Both the position numbers and the translations under genes were made by a program. Below are positions 1 to 12,785 of a stretch of DNA of 64,000 nucleotides, piece after piece; positions within the stretch are counted from its first letter, which is position 1, and each line of letters starts with the position of its first letter. The notes below the pieces were generated by a model. That model was not told the origin of the DNA. It made no database searches and saw nothing but the letters and a program-made list of their open reading frames with translations. Origin of the DNA: Acridotheres tristis (taxonomy: Eukaryota > Chordata > Aves > Passeriformes > Sturnidae); NCBI GenBank assembly GCA_037013685.1, contig CM072886.1, positions 5,952,001-6,016,000 on the forward strand, read 5' to 3'.

Positions 1-3000
1 ACAATTGTAATGGGTTTAATTTCATAATAGAAATACTCCATGTAGCAATGTTTGGCTATCACTGCAACACAATGGTTTACCTAGTTGCCCAGATGCTCAT
101 TGGTAGATCTCTGACTGTGTGAATTAAAATAAACTATCAGCCAGCCCTAGTTTGTTAGTCATGGAAAGGGAATTAAGGTACTAATTGGAAATGGAGTGCA
201 TAAATTTGACTGGCATGAGTAGGAAATGCCTGAGGAAGCTGAAAATCCATCTCCACAATGTTGCTCCTCAGAAATTCTAATTAGAGATAGCAATTGGGTC
301 CTTTGAATTTTTTTCCATGTGCACTCTAAGCAACATGAAACCAATTAACTTCCTCATTGCATTGATACATTACTTTATGTACAGAACATAGTGATAGAAG
401 ACATTTCCATTTGAATTCTTGCCTTTTGGCCTTTAACAGAAAATCAGATAGTTACAATTTATTGGACAATTATAGATTATATAGGAACGCCATTTTTTAT
501 CTTTTTTCTACCAGAAAGGAAACCCTGGACCTTTCTATTTCTATAATTTTTTTTTGCACAGAGCTTGTGATTTCTCAGCAAATTTCTCAAACCTGATAAG
601 GATGCACATTAATTAAGTTTAGATGAAGGAAACTTCTTTGCAGTTAATCTTGAAGTCTGACTGCTATTCTGTACAAAAAGCTCTCCTTGGCTGACAGTAG
701 GTATTTAACCAGGATTTTGTTTGGAGGCAAGGCCTGAATGTGGGCACTGTGCACGTTCAGACACAGGATGAGCTATTAACTAAAAATAAGTGTCTTGATC
801 CAGCTTGGATTAATAAATTCAGATTTTCCTGTTACAGCTTTCTTCTGTTTAGGTAGGACTTATTTCTGAGGGAAAGTTCTATAAAGCTAAAAATGAAAGT
901 TTTATGGTGATTCCAATTACATTGCCCTAGCAAAGTGAAATACTGAATTGAGGCTGGTGGAGCATTGGGAGGAGGCAGGATCAAATCTATCTCAAGACAT
1001 TTATTCCAAGTATTACTTCCATTAACTTTCTTTATCAGTCCTTCATTCAAGGCTCATAAATCAAGAGCATGATTTCTGTGAAACAGTGTCTGTCTGGGAG
1101 ACTCAACAAAGGTAAAAACTGGCAGAGACTGAAGTACCTGGCACTGTCTAGATGTGGATTTATGGTGTTAGAGACTCTCAGTCACTCCCATCATGGTCTC
1201 ACATGGTGCTGCCTGTGCTCTATGATGCAGAAAAGGAGGAAGAGGCTTCCTGCTGCCATTCCTGGAAACTTCCCAGTTGTTACCACAGCTCTGTCCATCT
1301 CTGACAGATATCCAGACCCAGCTCTGTTCAGACAGCACCCCCAGGCAGATGCAGCTGACTGAGAAACCAGTTTTCTATTGCTCAATAAAGCAGTGCAGGG
1401 CAGCTGTACTTTATTTTCTGCATAAGCTGTGCTGAGGTCCTTGGCAGTGAATGAAAGCCCAGCATGAGCCTACAACATTTGCAGCAGTGTGGTCCAGCCT
1501 TTGTAAGTGCTGGGTGTGGGGAGTGTGGCCCCATCCCTGTGATCTCCAGGGGTGTGACCTGCTTTGTCCTCTGGAAAATAAATTGTTTTCATCTCCTCCT
1601 GGTGAACCTGCAGAACAAAATCAGCTGTATTACATAGATTGAAAAAATGGTATTGAGAGCTGAGATTTTTTTTTGTAAGATTCTGAGAGAGGTGCAAGAA
1701 GGGGCAAAAAGTCTTTTAAAGCCAGATTGGATTTAAAATTAAGGAAAATGAAAGTCTTGGGAAACTGAACTTGGTGTCTTACTGGTTTGTATTTATTGTT
1801 CTCAATCCTATGGGAGTGACAAGAAGTGGATTTCATAGTGCATAGACTCTGTACTGCAGTACTTTTCTGTAAATTCAACTTGCATATGTGCAGCATTGCT
1901 CTATGATGCAAGAAATCGTTCTGTGGTACTGAACACTCTTTGAGCTAGAGGGAGCTCTTAGACAAAAATATGTGCTATTTCAGCCTTGCTTTTTCTCTTC
2001 AAAACAGTAATTTTAATATCACCAACCTGTCATGACTATTGTTTTCCAAACTTATGACAACACTTAAAGACTTGGAATAAGTTTTCTGCATAAGAAATTG
2101 GGTTTTGTTGAGCTTCTTTGCCTATCTGACCTCCAGGAAAAACTTGGGTTCCCTTACAATGACTTCCTGCTACAGTGGAAAAGCAAATATCTGCTAAAAA
2201 AAAACAACAACTCGTTTTTAATTCTGAAGTCAGTAGAGCTGTATGAGCTATCAGAGGTGTTTTCCAGTGAGAAGCACATTTGCTCATGGGATACTCCTGT
2301 GCTCAAGTGTCTGCTCCTTAACAGCCTGACCCAAAGCTCTTTGCTCTCTGTGAGATGACTCTTATTGACTTCAACAGTTTCACCCCAATTATTTCCTGCT
2401 GGATTTGTGGTTTCACACAGGAAGAATTCTGTTGTCTTGAAAAGTTTGTGAAGTCTCTGTAGGTTTTCTCTTATCAGAACCTCTCCCTTCTCTCACGTCT
2501 GGGTTTGGTAAAAAGGTTTTGGTGCTTCATGAATCTTAGAACTATCACTTTCCCGTGTTCAGATTGCCTTTCAATACTTAGTGAAATAAACCCTGCAGGA
2601 TCTGACAAGCCCAGCAGTGGTGCTTTTCTCAGTTTACAGGTGGAAGAACTGAGGTGCACTGTGAGCCATCCGTGTCCATGGAAACATGCAGGATTTCTGT
2701 GGCAAAGCCACTGAGCCCCCAAACCCTCCTGCCTTTGCTGTGTGGCTTGGATTATAGAGTTTGCTGGCTTTTAGGTGTTTACACATGTGCCAGTCAAGAA
2801 TTTTGCTGTTTTATTTCTGAATATCAGTACTTCCATGAAATTCAATGCCCCATACCTCAATATCTAGTTTCTGGAACCAGAGCTGTAGTGAGATGTCTCA
2901 GCTGGGTGTGATGGATTCATACCTCTATATCTTTTACAGTGAGCTGGTACCTGGGTACAAAAATGTTATCTCTTGAACCTGGACAATTGGCGTTTGTAAT

Positions 3001-3439
3001 TCAAGGCAGGATACATTTTTATGTGTGGAGATAATGGAGAGCAGGTCTCAAAGATTCCTGCACAAAAGCAGCACTAAAATCAAGTGGAGCATGGAGTCCT
3101 TTTCAGTACACATGAAATCAATGGCTCTTTCAGCTCCAGCTGCCACACGGGATGTCCCAGCCAGGTCTGTCTGTGCAGGAAGCTGGTGATGCTGGGAAGA
3201 CTTTCACAGGCAGAGAGTTAGGTCAAGGATCTGGTTTTGTACCTGGAGGGTCAGGAAGAACTGCCTGTGGGACTTCACTATTGCCATGACCTTTCATTCC
3301 CAGGGAACAATTTGTTCTGGGCAGAACAAAACACCATCTCTAAGTTTCCATTTCAAAATAAACACATTCAGGGTGAAAAGCAGTGAGAAAAACCCCCACA
3401 ATAAATAATTTTAAAAATACTTTGGTAGCCTTGAAAACT
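1..3439. other. Unique non-coding DNA, no gene seen
   Basis: I see no exon, RNA gene or recognisable repeat here. Reading frames stay below 100 codons, overlap on both strands and show no domain. Canonical AATAAA hexamers occur near 1384 and 1580, but no LTR or gene end can be built around them. The sequence is AT-leaning and CpG-poor, as expected for intergenic or deep intronic bird DNA. Confidence 0.6.
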
Positions 3440-4050
3440 GTCTCACTTTTCCATTTCAGGATGTGTCCATTCAACACCACTCCCTGGGCCTGGCCTTCCA
3501 GAATGTTTTTTACCCAATGAACAGAACACCCATCCACACCAAGGGAAACCAGTTTCTCCAGGAGAATGCTGTGGGAGACAGTGTCAAGGGCTTTACTATA
3601 GTCCAGGCAGGCATCCACAGCCTGTCCCTCTCCCACTAAGTGGATCTAAGGTTGGCTGGGCAGGACTTGCCTTTCTTAAACCCCTGCTGGCTGAGTCTGA
3701 TCCCTGTTTGTCCTTAAGTGCTGTGTGATGGCACTCAAGATGATCTTCTCCATGACCTTCCTTGGCACTGAATCTGTAATTCCTCCTTCTGGACCTTCTT
3801 GTAGATTGGCATCACATTTTCTGACTTCCAGTCAACTGAGACTTCCCCACTTAGCCAGGACTGCTGGTAAATGATGGAAAGTGTCTCAGTGAGAACTTCC
3901 TGCAGCTCCCTCAGTATCTGTGGGTGGATCCCATCTGGCCCCATAGAGCTCTGTGTGTGTCTTTAGTGATGTACCAGGTCCCTGAGCTTTTCCCCTTGGA
4001 TTATGGGGGCTTCATTCTGCTCCCCATCCCGGTCTTCAGGGGAGCTTCAG
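3440..4050 (-). mobile_element. CR1 LINE fragment, reverse-transcriptase region
   Basis: This is a piece of a chicken-repeat-1 (CR1) non-LTR retrotransposon. Its ORF2 reverse transcriptase would copy element RNA at a nicked target site. Read on the minus strand, the translation follows the CR1 RT order. Around 3735-3944 come the GPDGIHPQ, LRELQ and IYQQSW-type motifs. Around 3480-3636 come LDYSKALDTVSHSILLEKL (the RT block holding the first catalytic aspartate), then HWVKN and a degenerate NGRAQ-like block. The two parts lie in different frames, with a stop between them, so the copy is dead. It lacks the 5' ORF1, the endonuclease and the 3' untranslated end, so it is an internal fragment. The boundaries are approximate, set where resemblance to CR1 fades. 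Family membership is recalled from known CR1 sequence, not from a search. Confidence 0.87.
3461..3944 (-). pseudogene. Decayed CR1 ORF2 reverse-transcriptase coding remnant
   Basis: This is the coding part of the CR1 fragment. It shows two blocks in different reading frames: 3735-3944 (upstream on the minus strand) and 3461-3636 (downstream). Between them, the sequence around 3640-3735 still resembles the CR1 stretch linking the two motifs but carries a stop and the frame change. The SKALDTV motif retains the aspartate expected in RT motif A. The ADD motif is not included in this fragment. The methionines that open the apparent frames are incidental, because CR1 ORF2 would start several hundred codons upstream. 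No product is expected. Confidence 0.8.
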
Positions 4051-5111
4051 CTTGAAGCAGGAGATGCTGAACCTCAGCTCTGAGAATCAAAATCACAGTT
4101 TGAAATATTTGCTCTGAAGAGCCTGGAGAGGCAAGGTGTGGTTTGCCCTTTCCTGTTCCACAGGTGGCTGTAGCAGGACCTGCTTTTTAGGTGCTCTTTA
4201 GGAAAGTCAATCAGGTGCTTTGGTCTGTAGGGGAGCACAGATGAAAATGAAATTTTCTTATCTGCAGTCAAGGATGCTTCAGTTGGCAGCTGTTGCTGAA
4301 GTCACTTCCAATCTCATCTTGCAGAAATATGCCAGTTAGCATGCACTGCCTTGCTTCTCTTCCCATTACAGATGCAGCTGCCAGGAGCTGGGACCAGTCC
4401 CAGTGGCTAAACTGGCCATGGAGCCTGCAAGGTAATGTGTGTATAGAACAGGAAAGGGAGAGTGAGGAGATGCAGGAACGTTTTTTTACATGTGCATCTC
4501 AGCCCAGCCTGGGGACCCTGGACCTGGCACGGTTTTTCTCTGTTTGTTTGTTGCTGCTGAGTCTGTTTTGCCTGTAATGCCTGCCCAGGGTCTGCCCCTC
4601 TGTGTGTTTGTGCAGGGCTCTGCATTTCTGCAGCACAGAAAGGGAGGGCAGCAGTCTGGAGGCTGCTCAGGTTGTGTGGGTGACAGCATCCACATAAAAC
4701 CCCTCCACAGGAGAGAGAAGTTGTGACGTTCCTCAGAAGCTGACATTCCTCAGAGCTTCGTCTGGGGATAAAATTTACAGGGGACAGGCTAAGATCCATC
4801 TGGATCAGCACCAGATGCTGAAGCATATTCCCACATTCCCTGATGAGGACACAGTTCTGTAGCTGTATGGTCCTCCTGCTTGGAACACAGTGCATCTGGC
4901 CCTGTGGAAAGGTCAGGAGGATTGCCAGTATCACTATAATTGTTTTCAGGCTGGTGGAGCATTGAAACTGCTCCCCAGCCCCAGATTTAATCTTTTTAAA
5001 AATTCCTAGGCTGGGGATATGTGCCATTAAAAAGTCCATGGCTGAAAAGTTCCTGCTAATTTAGTGTTTTCAGGTCAGTACAGGAATCTTCTGAATTGTT
5101 TGTCTGAGCTA

Positions 5112-5153
5112 TAAATAACTAATTATGCAACGATAAGGTGTAAATAACTAATT
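5112..5153. repeat. Direct repeat of TAAATAACTAATT
   Basis: Two identical 13-base copies lie at 5112-5124 and 5141-5153, a 29-base period. The first copy sits inside CTATAAATAACTA, which resembles a MEF2-type A/T-rich site. The resemblance is only at the level of a short degenerate motif, so any regulatory role is a guess. Confidence 0.5.
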
Positions 5154-8100
5154 TGGGGGAAAACTCTTAGAATGCAGTCGTTGAGAGGTAAAAGCCAAGT
5201 GGTGAGGGCTTGAAACTGCCCTAGAGGTTTGAGTCCACCAGTTCAGTGGATAACAATGAAAATTATATGGGGATCATTTAATATCTGGTTTAGATTCCTA
5301 AGATTTTGTGGCTACAGTGTGAGCATCTGCAGGCAAAGCAGATGTTTAAGCTCTTACAGTTGATGAAGATGAAGAGAAAATAGTCACTGGAGATATCTGC
5401 TTTAAGCTGAATAAAATAATTCTCTAAATTCTTGTTTATCGACTGTTAATTATATTGGGATCTTAGACACCTGGATTCCATGTATAGAGCTATAGGTAGG
5501 GACTTATATAGAGGTTCGTTCTCTGGAGCTGAATTCTACTGTAAATTAACAGAAAATATAACCTGGAGAGATTGAGATCAACACTTGCTCAGCCTAAATA
5601 TGAAAAGAATGAGAAGGAGTAGTTCTAATTTTCAAATACACAGGGGACTGCTACCAAGAATAACTTGTTTTTCAAGTTCCTGCAGAATGTGATGAGAAAT
5701 TATGGATTTTGGCAACAAGGAGGATTTAAAATCGACATCACAAAAAACTTGGTAATGAAACACTGAAGAGAGATTCACTGAGAAGGACGTAGAGCTGTCA
5801 ACACTTGAGGTATTTGTCAACAAATATTTGGCAGAGGAGGTTGGTTTGGATTCCTTACAGTTCAGTAACTGAAATATAAGATCTCTTTACTATTGTAGTA
5901 TAATTGGAAGACAATGTATAATAAACTACATAAATCATGGCTTCATTTACAGAAACATTTCCTGCCCTGGAATTGAGGGTGTCACCAGACTGGGATGTTC
6001 CCCATATGGAGGTTATTTTCCTGAGGAGTCACTAATGTGGCAGGAAGAACAAAATAGTCTTAACTGGAGCAATTCAAAAGCAGTTTTGTTTTCAATGGTT
6101 TAAGCTACTTGTAAAACAAGTGGTATGAGCATTTCTGCAAGCATTTTGCCTGTTAAAGGTATCCCATCCACCATTTTGAACCTCTCAAAATCAAAATCAA
6201 CCTTCTGCATGTCCTGCAGAAGCAGCTTCTGAAAGTGCAAGAGTCCTGTAGCAAAACCTGTGTGCTCTAGAGCACATGGCACCTTTTCTGCTCTGTATTA
6301 AGACTGAGAAATTGCAATAGACACATTATAAATGCTTGGGTACTGGATTTTTCTGGCAAAAAATGGGGAGAAATGAAATCTTCAAAGGCAGTTGACATAA
6401 AGTAGTTTAAGCCTTGTGAACTGCTGAAACAGCATGTTTGGGTAGGGCTATCTACTGTAGCTATTATAAATATCAAGCACTACATTACTGTGGCTGTGTT
6501 ATCTCTGACAAGATTAAGTGCATTCCTGTCAGAGAGAATTTTCCGATAAAGATTTCATTGCCTCTTCCTCACATACAAAATGATAAGTGACCCTGATATT
6601 TCTCTGCTCCACTTTATCAATAAAAATTGTTCTGCTTGGATTATTTCTGTTTGTCTCCTAATGAAGTGACATTTTGTGATGCGTCAGTCAATCCTGGACT
6701 TGAGAGAGACATGTGAACTCAAACCCACATTCCAGAAGCTGTAACTATGCACCACACCCTGAAATATGCTGTGCTAGGCTTTTAATCTGCTTTGCCCATA
6801 AAACCATAAATCACCAATTAAAAATAATTACTGAGGTGAGGAAATAGATTATTTGATGCACCAGATTGCTCACTGTGAATCATTTCATCACTTGCTGAAA
6901 CAGACATACAGTGGCATGGACTTGGAGACATCGAAGCTGATTTAGGAATAGACACCAGCAATGTTAAATCAAAGTTACTGCTTATAGAACAGAACTTATA
7001 GTTTGCTGGGTAGACATCCGGAGGACCACATGGAGTCCCATGAATATTAAATATTCCATGCTGAATGTGAAAAGTGCAACACAATGGTCTAAAATGTGCA
7101 CAGGGACCTGAATTGATGACAGTGCTATCATGTCGTTCTCTTCACTCCCTCATCCTAATGCATCCATTTCCAGGGAATCTCAGCTGTGCTGGGGTGAGCC
7201 CTCCACACTCAGCTGGGCCCTGTATAACCAAGGAGTTGGGATTTCCATTGGCACAGGTGAGCTAACCCTGAATAAAGTTGTCATTTGGCACTGTGTCAGG
7301 TGGAGAAGGTCGTGATGGCTGAGGCTGCTTTCCAGAGCTTCCTGGGAAGTGTGAATGCCATTTTAAGAATATTTTTATCAATGGAGGTGTCTGTGGGGAT
7401 GATAGAAGGAGTCAGTGGCCAAATAGGAGTTCAGAATACCTGCCCATTCCTGGCTTGGAATGTTATGGAAATGCTGCAGGTGGGGTCTGGTGGAGATTGA
7501 AACCAGTTCCACCTACACTGTGAACAGACCAAAGGACATGTTAGTCCCCAGGCATGAGTGAAGAAAGGGGAAGAGCATTTAGGAAAGGCTGAGGCTGGTG
7601 AGATTGCATAGCTTTTAGAGTGTGGAATTTGCTATCTAAAGTGAGGCAAAGAGCCAAGTGAAGACCCAGGAAAATAGAGAAAGGAGCTGTGTCTAAAGAA
7701 CTGACACCATGGCATGGGTGGATCATTGATTCTCTCCATCCCAACAAAGAACCACTGTTTCTTCTTACACCCATGGCTGTTCTGGTGGCAGAACAGCTGA
7801 GTAGCAAGACCAGACACTGGGCAAGCTGGTGTGAATCTGCAGCAGTCCATGCCACTGGTGGTAAAGGATCTGCAGCTGTTTTCATAGGTGACATAGTTTT
7901 CATTGCCCATTACGATGTCAAGTGTGTTAAATTTACGAGGCAGTGTGTTTATTTTAATGTGCAGTGTCTGCATCTCACCAGCCACATATATTTCAATCTT
8001 TAATGCAGCCATCTCTTTGGATTATAACAGTCTTGCATATTTACTCACAGTCTCTCTGAATGGAGAATTGAACAGTATCTCATGGCATTTTACTAATTAA

Positions 8101-9636
8101 ATAGATTGTGTGTTTTGCTGGCAGTGTGTTGTGAACATTAACTTCTGAAAGCTTTTTCATTTGTCATTGTCTCATTCCTTGGCATTATGATTACTGCAAT
8201 TTTATATGTGATAAGACTGTACAGCACGTTAGACTGTACATCAGAAATTCCTGCTTGCAGCAATCTGCTCTGTGAGATAGAAGTGTAATGGGATTCATAA
8301 TGTTCACTCACACTCTCTTCATCAGCATTTCCTCCCTCCTCTTGGCTGGGTGTTTTATTTGTGTCTCTCCCTGTTCTATTTGGACTGTGGGTAGGGGGGA
8401 AGTGCTCTTTCTCGATTTTCTGCTTTAACCTTGACTGTGAAACACTTTCTTATCAGGAAGCTGTTAGATGGGGTTTCACAAAGGCCAGGATGCTGGAGTA
8501 GCATATGGCTGTGAATAGGATATGTGTTCTCACAGGTACTATCAGCTCCCCTGGCTCTTAGGGTGTGGAAGAAGCTGCTCCATCCCTAAACCTCCAGCTC
8601 AGTGGTACTGCTCTAGCAGGGTGTGAAGTGTAAAACCCCATTGCTGAGCACTGGCTTGCTCCTGGCACTGAATGAGGTTTACAAATCCCTAAATTGCCTT
8701 TAGGTTTGGGGCTGCTGTTACAGAACAGTGGTGTTTGTATCTCTTTGGGCCCATTTTCTACTGTAGAAAATCCATGGCCGTCAGTGTGAATGATGTTTGT
8801 ATCCCATAATTTAAGATGTCTCCAGTAATTTTTCCAGTAAATAGTTTATCTTTGGAAAAAGAGATGGATTCTAGTCCTGATTTCAGAAACTGCTGGTGAG
8901 ATGCAAATTTAAATTTAGGGATTGTTAAACTCTCAGATTGAGATGCCTGTGTGTGAGCCATGTGCTCACATTTTATTCCATGAAGAACTTGTTGATGGAG
9001 AGAGCAGATTGCAGAATTGTTCAGCTCTGCATAAATGTAGGCTGAGTTTAATACTTCCTAGATTTCACTAAGTGGACAGGGTGGATTTTTTTGAGATATA
9101 ACGTGAGGTCACCTGCAGATGTCTTTGTGTAGACACTGGCAAGATGTGCTGGAGGTGACAGTGCTGGATGTCAAAGTTTCTATGATGTCTGTCCCAAGGG
9201 ATGGCAGGGACCTTGAAAATTGTCTTCTCCAGATTCCTCATCTGAAAGAGACCCCTTCTAGAAATGCTGTTGAAGTGATCCCAAGCTTGGAAATCTCCTT
9301 TCTTTCTTGTTGATGCTTCCAACAGCCACAGGTGCTTCCCACCTGAGCAGTGAATTGCACACAGCAGTGCAAGTGCTGCTGCTTCTGCAGGATTATGGTG
9401 CTTGGTGCCTCTTCTCAGCTGCATCTCCTGGAGCCATCAGTCTGCTCCAGTCTGATGAAGTACATGCACCTTCCTCCATCTCCTGGTGGCCTCATCTCCT
9501 GATGACAATGCCTGCTCTTGTGTGGATGTGTTTTGGAGCTCCTCTAAGCACACTGATCTCAACACTTTTTAATGCTTGTTAGGCTCTTCTATTTCTTTAA
9601 GGTAGGAAGCTGCTCTTGTAAGTTATACCTTTTGAA

Positions 9637-9668
9637 TTGATCTTTTTGCTCAGGCAAAATAAGATCAA
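9637..9668. repeat. Imperfect inverted repeat (hairpin)
   Basis: TTGATCTT...TTTGC pairs with GCAAA...AAGATCAA around a TCAG loop. There is a 2-base bulge in one arm, and pairing extends a few bases outwards on both sides. The stem is AT-rich. It may be chance or a small structured element; there is no sign of a microRNA gene beyond the fold. Confidence 0.5.
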
Positions 9669-12464
9669 TCAAATCATATGGCTAATAAAATTGATAAAGA
9701 ACCAATAAAAGCCCAATGACACACCATCTGGCATGCTGAAGATGAATGAGAAAACCAAGCCACTGCTCAAATCTTAACCTTCCCAATCACATTAGAAGCT
9801 CATTCACACTTCATAATAGCCCAATATTTCATTTCAGCTACTGAGATTAATGCCAAAGAATACATAATCAGACAATAATTCTCTGTATCTTTCCATCCAG
9901 ATGCATTGAGTGGCGTCATCAAAATAAACAGATCAACTGTTTATTCCTTCCCACCATATTCACTAGCACTGTAACAGCAGCAACCAAAACAGAACCTCTG
10001 CAGGAACTGGGGATCCTGCTGTTAAACAAAAGGCAGCTGGAAATAACAGCTTTTCCAAAGCATCAAAATTATTTAGGAGGAGAGTCCCTGTTAAAGTCCA
10101 CAAAATTTCAGGTTGTAACTCATGGAGCCTCCTGCTGTAGAGCCATCAATGGGCTTTTGAAATTTTTACCTGACCCTGCCAATAAAGGTGTTACCTCAGA
10201 ATATAAAGTAGAATCTCAGGTGGAGAGCTGAGGTGAGAGTACCACAGTGCAGTCAATGGAATTGTATCTTACCAAGGCCTTTCAAACCTCAGAAAGAAAC
10301 TGAAATACCAAATAAGGGTTATTGGAGGTCATAGCATTGAACAGCCACATCTATAACATTGAGTGACCTTTTAGAAACTGAACATACCCTTAACATGGAT
10401 TGTGATCCTGATGCACCCTGAAAATATGGGATATTTTAACAAATATTGACAAATTGTCAGTGTAATCATACCAGACAGGGCTGGAGATTTAACTGCATAT
10501 TTGGAGTACAGATTGCTGAAGGCTCCTGAGCTCCTCCTGCCCCACTGCTGACCATCCCTCATGTAATTCAGGGTATCTTGTACACGTCTGCTGCAGCACT
10601 GTGAGCTGTTCACAGTCCCGGTGGCAGGCTTTGGTCGTCTATCACCTCAAGTCCTAATCAGAGTGCTGCTCTGCCCGTGATGTGTTGGTGCAATACATCT
10701 GCCCAGAGACAGGGCTGGATATTGCAGACCACACATCTGGCAAAGGCACACGCCTGGTGTGTTTATGGATGTGTGTGGAGGGAGTTTGGGCACACACACA
10801 GAGCCTTTGCTCTCTTTGGCGTTAGATTAAAACTGTATTGATGTTTACAGGGTAGCTCAGGGCTCCCAAAAGAGAGATGTGCATCTCTCAAAATGCTTGT
10901 GGGCCAAAGTAATCCTGGTGTATCTGCCCCCGAGGGATGACATGAATCAGGAACATTGGCTTTGGTGGGAGGATTAGAGCAATTGTGCTCGGTGATATTA
11001 AATGACCATTAAACCATCTATTAGGTCCCACAATAAAAGGCATACTGAATCATCTGAACCATGCAAAATATCTTAAAGAGCTGACTTACCAGGAGAACTC
11101 AGTGGGTAGTTACACACAGGGTGTAGCTCAATACAATACATTTATTAATGATACAAAGGAAAAGATAGGCTCATTACTATCAAGGTTTGTGGTTTGGAGC
11201 AGCAGCTGGCAGTGGTGAATAATGGTGAGGGAAGGACAGTTATACAGGGTTCTGTGATGTGGAATGATTTAAAGAACCAGCACTTTTAATGCAGCCAAAT
11301 GCCAACATGTTCCTCTGGGACGTGGAGTTGTGCCTGGAGCTGGCAGGATGTGGAGCTGCCTCCTGGAAGTCATGGGCTTGGGGAGGGGATGGGAGGTTGT
11401 GGTCAATAAACAGTGTGCAATGGTTGTCTGATATAATTGTGTGGCTCAGAGGGAGCCTCTGATTTAAATCCAGGGGAAAATGGAACAAAGGAAAGAAAGT
11501 GATATTACTGCTGTTTTCTGCTGTAGTGTGGTCATAATTTTTATCTTATGGTCATAATTCATTATCTTGGAGTCTGAATGAAGATCCTATGCAGTCCTTA
11601 CTACTTACTAAGAATAGGCCACTTACATTAAAAAAATTATCTGAGTTTAGGCAAAAAGCCTAATTATCAGAGGAAGGTTACTCAGAAATAAACACGTGTC
11701 TTGCTCATAGACTGTAAGCTCCTGTGTGGGACAGAAAATTACTGAAGGCAGAGGGCTGGGGAAATGAGCAGGCAAAGATACGGTTCTGTACCAGAACTTC
11801 CAGCTGGATATATCCAGGGTAACGACACAAAACTTTTTACAAGCTAGCAGCCCTGGTAATACTCCATCTAATGATTTTGTGGATTCTGCATCACTGCTGG
11901 ATTTCTCCTGGTAAGCTTTACTCAGTTCAAGCAGAAATTATGCAGGAATTACCAGGTGAAATGTTATGCCCTGTATTACGGTGCTGTCATACTCACTGAT
12001 CCTAATGTTCCCTCCTGGCATTACAAATCTGTGAACCTAAGAAACACATGACTGAAGGGCAGCCGTGGTGCAGCTGCTGCATTCTTAAGTGGAGAAAGCA
12101 ATCTGGGTCATATCTTGGGGAGAGAGATTGTGCTGTGCTGGGGAGACAGGCAGAGGTGAGGACTGACCTTTGGCTTGTTCTCAGTGACAGGAATTGCAAA
12201 TGCACATTCTTTGCAAAAATACACTTTTCCCTGCCAGTCCTAGGCAGCCTTGCTTCTGCAAAGGTCTGCTACAGACAGAGCCTGGCTGCCTCTGCATGAA
12301 GCTTTGGGAGGGGTAAGAGGGGAATATTTTTGCAGGGGGGCCATACTTAGGGCTTGTTTCTGTGGCCACAGAGTGAGCTGGTATGGTTCTCCTCATTCCA
12401 GCAACAATTCAGACCAATATTACCCATGTTTAGCACTGTGCCATCCCCTGCTGTCAGTGCTTCT

Positions 12465-12785
12465 CACAATGCAGCCCAGGATACCATTTTCCTTCTTGCC
12501 TACAGGGGCACATTCCCAATGAAATGACTTGTGCTCGTTTTTGGTGCTCACCAGGAACCCCAGGGCCTCCTCTGCCAAGCTGCTTTCCAGTCAGTCAGCC
12601 CCCAGCTTATCCTGGTGCCTGGGGATGCTCCTCCCCAGGACTTGGCACTTGCCTTTGCTGAGTTTCATGGCATTCCTGTTGGCCCATTTCTCCAGTCTGC
12701 TGAGGTCCCTCTGGATGGCATCACAGCCTCTGGTGCATCAACCACTCCTCCCAGTTCTGCACTGTCTGCAGATTTGCTTGCCAGT
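12465..12785 (-). mobile_element. CR1 LINE fragment, end of reverse transcriptase
   Basis: On the minus strand this matches the part of CR1 ORF2 that begins at the RT catalytic box and runs into the thumb and C-terminal region. In genomic order from 12785 downwards one reads a degenerate SKFADDTKLGG box, then the [13 protein letters not shown] stretch, then RLEKWANRN-, MKLSKGK- and WCLG-type segments, then LESSLAEE and DLGVL-like blocks. In this copy the catalytic FADD reads approximately SADS (12752-12782), so it could not encode an active enzyme. Stops and frame changes occur throughout. It lacks both the 5' part and the CR1 3' tail. Apparent plus-strand frames of 90 to 140 codons across it are antisense shadows. 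Confidence 0.85.

Larger units (their letters stand above)
4051..12464. other. Unique non-coding DNA with no supported gene
   Basis: About 8.4 kb without a recognisable gene or transposon. The longest frame in the window (4407-5039, minus, 210 codons) lies here, but it has no domain and is overlapped by other frames. Two direct copies of TAAATAACTAATT lie at 5112-5124 and 5141-5153. An imperfect hairpin lies at 9637-9668, in front of an AT-rich stretch rich in homeodomain-type TAAT cores (to about 9960). Short CACACA runs occur near 10791 and 11112. Nothing else stands out. Confidence 0.55.

Noticed and set aside
4407..5039. Minus-strand frame of 210 codons, the longest in the window
   Set aside because: No domain, signal or family resemblance. 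It is overlapped by other frames on both strands and has no promoter or splice context. One such frame in 64 kb of non-coding DNA is not surprising.
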